DNA of 64,000 nt from Siphonodentalium dalli. Taxonomy: Eukaryota > Mollusca > Scaphopoda > Gadilida > Siphonodentaliidae. The notes under the pieces were generated by a model. The model ran no database searches. It saw only the letters and a program-made list of their open reading frames with translations, and was not told the origin of the DNA. The translations under genes were made by a program, and so were the position numbers. The stretch lies in contig CP136065.1 of the NCBI GenBank assembly GCA_032622095.1, positions 242,461,530 to 242,525,529 of the forward strand, in the 5' to 3' direction. Every line of letters begins with the position of its first letter. Within the stretch, counting starts at the first letter, position 1. Positions 32,734-42,867 of this stretch are shown in pieces.

Positions 32734-33691
32734 TTATAATATATGACGAATTGCGATCGACAAACTCACTTTATAATAATTAACCAAAGATTTATTGAAT
32801 CCTTGCAACAAGTCACATTTTCGTGATTTTTGGGGATGAGGGGTAACATAAACCAAGTTTTCTGAAACGTTGTTACATATTAAACACATACAATGTATTC
32901 ATCGTTTTCAGTATATATGTCCAAAACATATAAGACCGAACATTTTATCATATGAGTAAATGACCATTTATTGGACCAAAATATTTGAAATGAAGAGGAT
33001 TTTCTTACAAAATTGCATATGTTTTGTCGAAAAAGATGTTATATTTCAACTTTGGTCATTGTGTATGTAATTGCCATTGCAGTATTTAGAAATGTGATCA
33101 AATAGTGTCCTTTATAGATTCTCATCCATGTTCTATCGGATGCTTATCACAAACACAATATTTCATTATTTTAGGGGTGAGGGGTAACATAATCCAAAAT
33201 TTATAAAATACGGTTAAGAATGTGTTCTAGATATTGTATGTTTTGATTAGAGTATACATGTCCAAAAATGCTAAGACCTTAACCTTTGATCTACACTGAA
33301 ACATTTTTGAGAAATTATCTGTTTATTATTCCGAAATAATTGAAACGAGAATGATTATATGACAAAATTGCATGTTTTTGGTACAAAACGTGATAAATTT
33401 CCAATTTGGTCAGCCTGGGTTGCTACTATCTTCATAATATGACAACGTCAGGTTGAATGACGCCTTTAGTATGCATGCGCATTAAATTTTATACCAGTTG
33501 GAACGTCAGGGTGAAATAATGATTGAATTTGACCGCCATCTTGGATTTATACTGGAAACAAGGGTTAATATTGATCAGAAACCTTTTTCTAGTTCACTTT
33601 CTGAAAGAGCACACATAACTTGACAAAATATATTTTTAAAATGGCTCTTTTGGCCAGTCCGTTCCAAAAAAAACGCTAAGTCACTACACTA

Positions 33692-36343
33692 TATAGTCTT
33701 TTATGGCCTCAACATTTGTATCTCCTATGCAAGGGTAGTGGAACCATTCGAGACACACGCCGCATTGTATCATTATGCATTCTCCGTAACCATGCTGGCA
33801 ATCTACTCGAGCTGTAGATCTTCACGGAAAGTTCTGTTGGGCGACAAACAGTTATCTTTTTCGATGACGGAAACTGAACATTATTATTTTTCTCGAAGCA
33901 ATGCTTGAGATGCTCTCGGCATGCTCGCGGTTTAAAAGATCGCTTCACTGGGTCTCCCGAACGGCACAATTCAGTTGCAGCAGCTAAGGCCAAAACATAA
34001 ACTCTCATTATTGCAACTGACTTTGGATGCACATGATGTGGTGCTAGCTTAGACCCATTCATTACAATCCTCCATGATTGGCTGTCGATTTTGTCGGAGC
34101 TATCGAGCAATGGGGGTAACTGCATAAGGTTCAATAGTGAACGAGCAGTATATGTCAATCTCACCAGCAGATCCATTCCCATATATACACAAACATACAA
34201 GTTCCCCGGCAAACTGATTAGCTGTACACATTTTCCATCATTTCTAGCGAACTTGATCTCATCACCAGATGAGATGCTATCCAAACCGCCCACTTCTGAA
34301 AATGTTTTGCTTAGCATGCCAATAAAGGTGTTCATAGTTTGTTCCGAGAGAAACTGTCTTATTCTCAATCTCTGCAATTGTTTGTTTTTACGTACACCAA
34401 TTTGTCCGTTTTCTGGCTTCTGTTTACTGTCAAATCCTTTAGGCCTCCCAGTAACCATTCTCCTCTTGGGTAGAGACAATCCTTCTCGGGGTAACTCTTC
34501 TGCCAGCTGTCGAAAATATTGTTTAGTGTCAAATAGATTTGCCCGAATTCTGGCTGACTTCTAACCGACAAGAACGTTGATAATCTTTTACAGCATCCCA
34601 AGGACCTCGAGTAACGCACAGCAACAGTCTGAGTAGATTGCTCAAATGTCACAGCGACCTATTAATACGGAACAACCACATTATGGCGTGGTTCTGCTTG
34701 GTCATCGTCTGGTTTGTCAGCAAGAAATTGTTGGTTACCTGTCGTAACTGTCAAATTTGTTAGCTTGCTGTTTACATGAGCGTCTGGGGTATACTGCAGA
34801 TTAACTAATTAGTTTGTAATATGCTTCTATGTTTCAATTGCGCTTATGTCAGTAGACTCTTGTTCAGTTTTATGGGTATGATTAGTTTCAGTTATCCCAG
34901 TTTCTTGCTGATCAGCAGTCACCGAGTTCATCTCTAGCGTCGGACATTTGCCCCATCGATTTCGCACGTCCCATCCGTGCAAGAATTGAGCACTTGCATT
35001 CATGTTAACCGACATGACGTGTGAACAAGGCAACATCATATTATTATAAAATTGACAACAACATTCACCAGCTTCCACTCGAAACGAACTGGAACCTTCA
35101 TCAGAAGATATTACATGTATCGCAGAGTCTTCGGACGATCTCGAGAGTGTCAGTGAATGGACCTCTTGATAGCAACCACTAAGGGTGCTTATACCTTAGG
35201 CAGGCCAATGACGTCATATATTTGTTTATTTATCCATCAGTGATTTTTTTAGATCGCGGGTATGGATTTTGGAGAAATTATCACGTGACTTCCGTTTAGC
35301 AACAGTGTTGAGATTGCAAAAAACGCGGAATTGGGAATTAAGCATCGCGATGAAAATGAAAGTAACTAATTCACAACTTACGAAGAATTCACATGTGATT
35401 TAGGTCTATTAATTTCAATTATACCAATTTATTTGGTTAGCTAAATTAAAACGAAAAATTAAGATATATGACACGGTTTCTGACGTCATTTTGGATTTGT
35501 GGGCCGGAATCCAGACAAGATTGCACAATCCACGACACGTCTTGTCAAGTTGGCATGTCATCTCCGTCGGGATCATGATGTTACATGAATTATTCTCAGC
35601 GCTCATTTGGAGGCGCAGCATGTGTGGTTGCTCCACTACGTGTAACGTACACCTCTCATACAAAAATATAATGGTGGGATTATCTGACTTTTGTTCGGTC
35701 ACTCCCTTAAATTCGCATTCGAAATAAGTTTTTCCAGCATTTGCGTTATGGGATTATTCGAACCGCAGCAAGGCTGATACCACCTTGTCAAGGCTTGTAT
35801 ATAGGGCACAAATGATCTGCTTCAGTATGTGGTTAAGGGACTCTATCCGATTAGTATCGTCTGTTCCAAATGTAATGGAGTCACCCCGAAAACAAACTGC
35901 CCACAGTCACCCCAATTAGCAACAAAATTATCCTTCCAAACAGACGGAATAATTTTGTCTTCTATTATACCATTGTATATGTCACAAAATTTGTCCTTAT
36001 CATCTGTCATGATCATTTTCCATAACTTTTGTTTTGTTTCTTTCCGAATTCGTGATCATGTGTCACTTTTGTTAGTAGCTTTCTTGCTTTTGACCACCGA
36101 GTGTTCTTTTACAACAACCGGAACGGCATCTTTGATGATTGCCTGCAACTCATTATCAGTCCATGATATTTTTCTTGCCAAGTTTTGGAAATTCCTCCAA
36201 GTATGTACTTTGCAAATTAAAACGACTATGTTGCAATTATTGGTTATTTTCCGGAGAGCATCTATTGTTGTGAACGATTTGTCTATCAGTATAGTTTGAA
36301 ATTTGAATGGTTCCTCGTTCTCATTGACGAATAACTGAAGCAC
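33692..36343 (-). pseudogene. MULE-type transposase relic with SWIM and PHD-like fingers
   Basis: Minus-strand pieces in order. 36343-36056 has L-I-D-K-S-F-T...L-R-K-I-T...I-C-K-V-H-T-W, resembling the 'D-x-x...C-x-F-H' core of MULE/ZSWIM-type transposases. About 35702-35415 is a middle piece. Near 35066-35019 comes a SWIM finger (C-x-C ... C-x-H, in C-C-C-Q-F...P-C-S-H). 34479-33709 has a basic G-R-P-K-G stretch. In another frame near 33803-33700 is a PHD-like finger (C...C-x2-C-x3-W-F-H-Y-P-C-I-G). Frameshifts and stops separate all pieces. The gene runs on past the foldback insertion into 27786-27456. It sits between inverted ~155-bp repeat arrays, which may be its terminal repeats. Confidence 0.6.
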
Positions 36344-36369
36344 TTCCTCGACAGTTTCATATGTTTTCC

Positions 36370-38870
36370 CCGATTACACTTCCAGTTCTAGAAAATGATT
36401 GCTTATGATTCGAGGATCGTCAAAACTAATGCACAAAGTAAGAATCTTATCTCACGTTCGAGTTTTAAGAATAATGTTATTCGCCACCCCCACCTCAAAT
36501 TCCGATCACAGGTTTGTCAGAAAGGTACTGCTAAACCTAGAGAATGTGCACTTGCGAAGCAATGAGCCCCTAATCTATATCCATATTTTCAGGATCCTCC
36601 AATAGTGACATCTGACAAGTGTATCTCTGCCCGATACAGATGATTTTTTTCATTATTTAGAACAGACTCATCGCCTGATAATAAAGAACTCAAAGTCTCG
36701 CTGTGTCGGGCACATGTAGCTGCTATACGTGCATAGACTCATTTCTTTTAAACTGAAACTGATTAGCCAGTATATAGCACCAGAAAAGAGGAGCACCTGG
36801 ACATATCTTTAAAACATCTGTATCTTCACGAAGATATGATAACTAGATTGATTGGTCGATTGATTGATACATCTCTATGTAAACCACAATTGTCGTCTTT
36901 TATGTTTTCGAACTGATGTGTTTATGATGTTCATGTTTCATGCTATAACGTCTGAAGTATACGCAGTTGTAAATAAATACTTCTTTATTGGTGGGACGGA
37001 TTAAACGCAATAAACACAATGATAATCGCTCCGACCTGACAAGGTGAGCCACTACTTATATTCCATGTGTAAGAATCATGTTTTGTGATGCCGTTAGGAT
37101 ATACAATTTATGAGACTATGTGTAACACTTTGAGAGCAAGAGGGTTTCACATCACTTTAACTTGGGCAACGCCGGGTGACCCTGCTAGCATGATATAAAA
37201 ACGTTGGGAAAACACGTTATTTACCACCCCACCTTAATAAGAAACTCACTTAACATCCAAGTTTGAAGAATGGTTATTCGCCACCAACCCCCCCCCCCCC
37301 CCCCCCCCCCCACCAATTCAAATCGCAGATTCATGTTTAGAATTCCACTTCCAGAACATGATTGTCATATATGACTTAGTGATCTTCTAATCTAATGAAC
37401 AAAATAATAAGCTCATCCGACATCCAAGTTTTAAGAATAAAGTTATGCGCCACCCCCACCTATCAACCAATTCAGATCGCAGAATTTTGGTCGCAATTTC
37501 ACTTCCAGTTCTACTAAATAATTGTTTATGATCGAAGAATCGTCTAATCTAATGCGCAAAATAAGAAGCTCAACTGACATGATTAAAGTTATTCGCCACA
37601 CCCCCACCAAGCAACTCAGATCGCAGATTTGTGTTCGAAATTCCACTTGAAATTCTATGAAATGATTGTTTACGATTGAGGGATCGTCTAATCTAATGTA
37701 CAAATTAAGTAACTTATCTGACATCCAGCTTTTAAGAATAAAATTATTCGAATTATTCGCCACCACCAACGCCAACCCAAACCACCCCCCACAACCACCA
37801 CCAATTCAGATCGCAGCTGTTCGCAGTTCTACCTCCAGTTCTACTAAATGATTGCTTATGATTGAAGGATCGTCTAATCTAATGTACAAAGTAAGAAACT
37901 TATCTGACATCCAACTTTTAAGATTAAAGTTGTTCGCCACCGCCCCTCCCCCACCAAGCAACTCAGATCGCAGATCTATGTTCGCAATTCCACTTACAGT
38001 TCTATAAACCAGTATCGTCTAATCTTATAAAAACTAAATAAGAAGCTCATCTGGCATCCACGTTTTAAGAATAAAAGTATTCACCATCCCCACCCATTAA
38101 CCAATTAAGATCGCAGATTTTTGGTCGCAATTCCACTTCCAGTTCTACGAAATGATTGTTTATGATCGAAGAATCGTCTAACCTAAGCTTATCTGACATC
38201 CACGTTTTAAGATTAAAGATATTCGCACCCCCCCCCCCCCCAATAAGCAACTCAGATCGCAGATTTGTGTTCGAAATTCCACTTCCAGTTCAATCAAATT
38301 ATTGATTATGATTGCAGGATCGTATAATATAATGCAAAACAATAACAAGCTCATCTAACATCCACGTTTTAAGAATCACAATTATTCGCTACCCCCTCAT
38401 CAACCAATTCAGATAGCAGATTTATGTTTGTAATTCCACATCCAGTTCTACAAACTGATTGTTTATGATTGGAGAATCGTCTAATCTAATGCACAAAATA
38501 AGAAGCGCATCTGACATCCAACTTTAAGAATACAGTTATTCGCCACACCCCACCCACCAACCAATTGAGATCGCAGATTTGTGTTCGCAATTCCACTTCC
38601 AGTTATATCAAATGATTGATTATGATTGGATGATCGTCTAATATAATGCACAAAATAAGAAGCTCATCTGACATCCAAGTTTTAAGAAAAAGTTATCGCC
38701 ACACAGACCCCCTTCCACCCCTACCAATTCAGGTCACATTTGTTTTCGCAATTCCACACTTCCAGAATAATGTTATTTGGCACCCCCACCTCAATTTCCA
38801 ATAACAAAGATTTGTCCGAAATGTACTTCTGAACCTAAAACTTTCTATGAAATGAACGCATAATATAAAA
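36370..38870 (-). repeat. ~155-bp tandem repeat array, right of MULE relic
   Basis: About eleven units in reverse orientation to 26640-27465: marker 'cacttccagttcta' occurs near 36375, 37345, 37500, 37830, 37991, 38136, 38280, 38440, 38596 and 38757. The stretch 36560-37200 between the first and second unit is unique noncoding DNA. Each unit has a C-run of varying length; the one at about 37288-37311 has some 22 C. Confidence 0.85.
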
Positions 38871-39373
38871 CACAAATCCTTACATCTAATGCACAAGAAC
38901 ATAATTACCAAGTTTTATAAAAAAAACGGTACCTCTTCCCCCACCCTCCTAAGATCCTCAATCCCTCCTCCCCTCCTTCTCCACCTGTCATCCGTATCAT
39001 AATTTTGAACTGAAATATGCTTGTATGTCGTATTTGAAGTTCCAGTGTTAGAAAAACAAATGTTATGCACCCCAATTCACATATTGCAACCAACCCAGTC
39101 TTTTGTGTAAGGACTGAAAATCATTATTCCCGATGGTCGAGATCACCATACTCTCCGTATGTCGAGCAAATGAAGAACACGGTGGCGAATAGCGATTGCT
39201 ATTTAATATGACTTCGCCACCGGATGGCGAATAGCCACTGCCTTTCATAGGTACACATCCAAATTGTGTAAGTACATATATAAAAGAACTCAATCTGACA
39301 GTTTGAAATTTCCATTAGCAGTGGATCAATTTAAAGGTTTTTGAAAGTAGCAATGATATAACAGTTACCATAT
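38871..39373. other. Non-coding stretch with short repeats
   Basis: Decayed C-rich tail of the array, then two copies of 'ggtggcgaatagc'/'ggatggcgaatagcc' near 39181-39232. No gene. Confidence 0.4.
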
Positions 39374-39665
39374 TTGGTTTTTAAGAATAATGTATTGCCA
39401 TTGTATGTTACTGATATTCTTCACAATACAAAAGATCATCACACTAACTTGCTTCTTGTTGAAGGAAAGAGGTCGCATTATTTATGTATACAAGATCTAA
39501 ATCGATGTTTATATACACCAGAACGAAAGTCTGGACAAAAACATTACTATTGTCCATAATGTTTGCACGGTTTTATAAAACAAAGTTTCTTGGAAAACCA
39601 CATTCCAATTTGTCAAGAACATGGAATGCAAAAAAACAGCATTACCCAGTGAAGAGGATAAATCT
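39374..39665 (+). pseudogene. Relic of zinc-finger region of a Polinton/adintovirus-type DNA polymerase
   Basis: The plus-strand frame has P-L-Y-V...H-x2-N-L-L-L-V...S-H-Y-x-x-I-x-D-L-N-R, then H-Y-Y-C-P, a stop (TAA at about 39557), then C-L-H-G-F...L-E-N-H...C. This order, ending in a C-x2-C...H...C finger, matches the N-terminal region of protein-primed B-family polymerases and related proteins in Polinton- and adintovirus-like elements, from memory of the family. One stop and one frameshift in an A-run (near 39624-39630) break it, and it is cut by a Helitron end at 39676. None of the polymerase domain is present. Confidence 0.6.
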
Positions 39666-39675
39666 AGCAGGGTAA

Positions 39676-39975
39676 CTAGCAGTGTACCCCGACTTCGTCC
39701 GGGCTGTTTCCCCTCTGTTTTCATCCGGACTTCAGATAGTAATTTTCAAATAACTGGTTTTGAAAACATCCGTGAATCTAACATCGAAATCCGTCGAAAG
39801 AGTTGACCTTGAATTGATCATTCTGAAGATCAAGGTCAGTCGGTGTCACGATTTGTCCCGTCCAAATCACTCCCCGGACAACAGTATCCCTAGGTTTTAA
39901 ATTTCGTCGAAGTCCCGTCTAAAGGCACGATTTTACCTTGAATTGGCCATTTTGAAGGTCAAGGTGATGTCCCAA
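39676..39975 (-). mobile_element. Helitron 3' end fragment, same family
   Basis: On the minus strand it ends CTGCTAG before T with the hairpin CCCGGACGAAGTCGGG, as in the copy at 31636-32733, and contains 'accttgaattg' and 'tgaaggtcaaggtg' interior wording. It lacks the 5' end; the family match ends near 39975. Confidence 0.65.
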
Positions 39976-40059
39976 AAAAATAGTAGATTTTCTAAATATG
40001 GCAAACAATCAACTCTTCCATTCCATAGACTGATTTTGAAACAATCAATATACTGCTGC

Positions 40060-40846
40060 ATACATGGGCCCGGGGTTGAACAGGTCTACTGCGAGGGATA
40101 AAAATCCCGTAATGTGGCACCCTGTTTGTCGTGGGGTGCATCCCGTGATTGGTGTAGGAGTTTTGGCGGTATTATGGCGGTCATATCAAATGCGGATAAG
40201 ACTTAGCTCGTGGTCCTCTTTGGTCCTATATCTCTTCAAGACGGGTGGTTAAGTTGACCCGGTTCAATTAATCGGCTAGTCGCGCCGCAGTGTTTGAGAT
40301 TCAATTTGTCTGATGTATTGTTTTCTGTTTTTTTTCACATATGGTGTTTCTGTTCGCCTGTCTCTTTTGTGTTCGTCCTGATGATCGTTGAATCCTGTAT
40401 TGTTCACGCCTGTCTCACTGTATAGGTAGCGAGAGGCTGCTATATACAGACCCTAAACGGGTTACTGCTCCAGCTTTGTACCAGTCTTTGGCCCGACCAC
40501 AATTCGAAGGGTTGTCCACGGCGGCTACTAGACTAGTTGTCGAGATTTTGCTTTTCGTATGGCAACTCAAGACAAAAAACAACGTATTTCTCGTAAGAAT
40601 GATGACTAACCAATGATGTGGTATTCTCTCAACATACCTTCAATCTTTGTCATTGATAAATCGCTACAAAGCATTGCGGCACAATTGCAATATGTTAAAC
40701 CAATCAGTACTGGGCCAATAAGTGGCTCTCTCTTGATTAAATGTTCAAAGAAAGTTCAATCTGATGCTTTGCTTCAGTTAACAACTATTGCACAAACACC
40801 ACTGTTGGTTACTCCTCACAATACATTGAATAGTGGCAGGTAAATA
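40060..40846 (+). mobile_element. LINE 5' region: leader and ORF1 start
   Basis: GC-richer leader (about 40060-40560), then ATG at about 40559 starting a basic sequence that soon meets a stop. A second open frame (40613-40843) has the pattern V-I-D-K-x-L-Q-S...S-G-x-L-L-I...V-T-P-H-x-T-L-N-S, resembling the first-ORF or N-terminal region of Jockey-like LINEs of invertebrates. It ends abruptly at about 40846. Confidence 0.5.
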
Positions 40847-41599
40847 GGGGTGAATAATCACGTGACTTCCGGTCATGCATTGCTCTCGAATCGACATCCC
40901 TTCTGGGAGCAATTCTTAAAGCACGGAATCGGTAATGAACCAATGTGAAGAATATGAAATTGGCAACCTCACCGTTCCTATGCGATTTAGGCCTATAAAT
41001 TAGTTTAATTTCGACCAATTTCGTGGGTAAGGCGAGATCCGTTTAATAAGAAAATCCATTTAAAAACACTATTGTTGCCGTTTTAAGCATCTGGGGTCAA
41101 CGATACATATCTAATAACTCTCACCGGGAGTTGTTTCTGATTGGTTGTTGCTAACTGCAATCTCTGCAACTACGACTGAAAACTGCAATGGCCGGGCGGC
41201 ATTCCATATAGAATATCTCTACAATAACAGTGTCTTCGTTATAGACCGGGAGCCCAAATGGTTTCAATCTGTTATTATGCAATTGTAATATTGCAAGCGA
41301 TGCTATGACTACGGTTACGGCCATTATCGGCGATTAGTGGAGAATGGATTACGAAATGTCATATCGCGATTATTGATTTTTGGTTTTCATCCTTTGAGAA
41401 GGTAACGATCTATGTGTTTGTATACGTTTTAGTTGGATCTATAGCCTATTTGTGTACCGTTTCTTCCATACATATCAATAGTATGACAAAAAGCTGAAAG
41501 TATTATGAGAAAATATCAACGACTTTTCAATTTTTGCCACCTGTTTGGCCGTCATCGTGGCTGTGAGTATCAATTGCCAAAATAAAATAAATACTTCGT
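40847..41599. other. Non-coding stretch
   Basis: No gene or repeat recognised. Confidence 0.35.
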
Positions 41600-42000
41600 A
41601 TCAATGTTCCCTGTAAATGTGGGTATAATTCGCTGAACAATAACGCCCATTGAAAGAAAGTAAAGGAATATAGGCGTGTTTTTAAATCCAATCCCCATAT
41701 TGGCCGCCATCTTCGATTTGGGAAACTATTTCTTTTATGAGATGTAAAGCAACTACTTCACCTCTGTATTTCCAACTCAACTGTAAGCATGGGTGGAGTT
41801 GTCATGACAATAACGCCCAATGGTGTGAAAATGAGTGATTCTCGGTGATTTTTCAGAATCTGTCCGCCATTGTGGACGCAATGTTTTATTTGGGGAACTT
41901 TTTGTTGGGCGTGATATAAGGAAAATAGTTTGCCCCAGTGTTCCGAACACACAACAGTAAGCATGTGTGGAGTGGTCGTAACAATAACGATTCTGTGTTC
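41600..42000. repeat. Three diverged ~172-bp tandem units
   Basis: 'gtgggtataattcgctgaac' / 'gggtggagttgtcatgac' / 'gtgtggagtggtcgtaac' each precede 'aataacg(ccc)', at about 41620, 41790 and 41962. Each also has a 'ccgccat' further on. Confidence 0.55.
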
Positions 42001-42040
42001 CTGTGGTTCAGAGGTCGACCAACGTGGATATGAAATTAAT

Positions 42041-42340
42041 TCAGTCAATGCGGTTGTTATTTTCATTAGTAATAGTAATATCAACGGAAATAGAATCCAG
42101 GAGCCGGGACCTTAAATGTGTGTACAGCGGGCAGCGCAAAAGAAAGTGACTTTCATCCTCTATTTCTTGCAGGTCGCAAAGAGTACAAATTCGTTCATCA
42201 ACTTTCTCATTTCGAAATCTGCCAGTTTCTATTCTCAGCGGAAGTATTGCGCAACGAAATTGAGCCAAGATCGATCGGTGTGATTTGTCAAAGTTCATAC
42301 TGATATATTTCTCAGTTTCATAGATTTTCTGGTATAATCT
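42041..42340 (-). pseudogene. LINE ORF2 C-terminal fragment
   Basis: The minus-strand frame has L-P-L-R-I-E-T-G-R-F...E-R-I-C-T-L-C...E-x-H-F-L-L-R-C-P-L-Y, the C-C-H-C zinc-knuckle block found at the C-terminus of Jockey/I-type LINE reverse transcriptase proteins. The preceding RT is absent. It is opposite in strand to the LINE leader at 40060. Confidence 0.75.
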
Positions 42341-42398
42341 GTAAGTTCGTAGCTTTGGGATATTTGGTCAGCGTCATAGAACTTCGGAAAACCGAGAA

Positions 42399-42492
42399 CA
42401 TCACGAAGTAGGTTAGTGGGTCTCGAACAGTATCACGAAGTAGGTCAGTGGGTCTCCGACATCACGAAGTAGGTTCGTGGGTCTCCGACATC
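42399..42492. repeat. Three copies of a ~31-bp tandem repeat
   Basis: 'atcacgaagtaggt' + 'tagtgggtctc' units start at about 42401, 42433 and 42462. Confidence 0.8.
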
Positions 42493-42592
42493 TATATTTA
42501 GTACTCAATTAGTCTATTTATAGATTTCCCACCAAAACATCGAATAGTATAGGGTAGATCTCGCGTACACGTATATGCTTATCGCTCGCGAT

Positions 42593-42613
42593 CGAGACCC
42601 CTGCGGGGTCTCG
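42593..42613. terminator. Perfect short hairpin
   Basis: CGAGACCCC, loop TGC, GGGGTCTCG: a 9-bp perfect GC-rich stem. It stands about 230 bp outside the giant palindrome. In a eukaryote it is unlikely to be an intrinsic terminator; it is recorded as a structure only. Confidence 0.4.
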
Positions 42614-42867
42614 TTTCGGGCTCGCTATAATTGTTAAAGATCACTATCATGAAATATATGACTTTTCCGACATATAGATACGGATGAACGATAATCCCAA
42701 GAATTTTCAATGCAATGCCTCTGAACATTACATCACACACATGCAATTACATACTATAAGCGTGACTTATAGGCCCCAAGTGGCCGGGTGCAATATCATT
42801 ATTTGTTTGTGTAATATATTTATGTATTGTAGATGCACATGAGTAGTATAGTCTACGTTTTCTAGTA

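Larger units (their letters stand above)
27787..33691. mobile_element. 5.9-kb foldback element with long diverged TIRs
   Basis: Ends are inverted TAGTGTAGTGACTTAGCG. A possible 3-bp TAT duplication flanks it (27784-27786 and 33692-33694). TIRs of about 1.7 kb (27787-29516 and 30950-33691, the latter including a 1.1-kb Helitron) are clearly homologous but diverged, with subterminal repeats of about 345 bp. A second inner inverted repeat (30345-30490 and 30800-30945) lies near the centre. Fragments of one transposon protein family are found on both strands, including in the TIRs themselves. It is therefore an old foldback derivative of a coding element. Confidence 0.75.
30950..33691 (-). repeat. 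Right TIR of the foldback element, Helitron-interrupted
   Basis: Homologous to the reverse complement of 27787-29516 apart from 31636-32733. Divergence from the left TIR is substantial (roughly one difference every ten bases by eye). Confidence 0.75.

Noticed and set aside
42399-42492. A CRISPR-like array (three ~31-bp repeats)
   Set aside because: Repeats are contiguous without unique spacers, only three units, in eukaryotic DNA.
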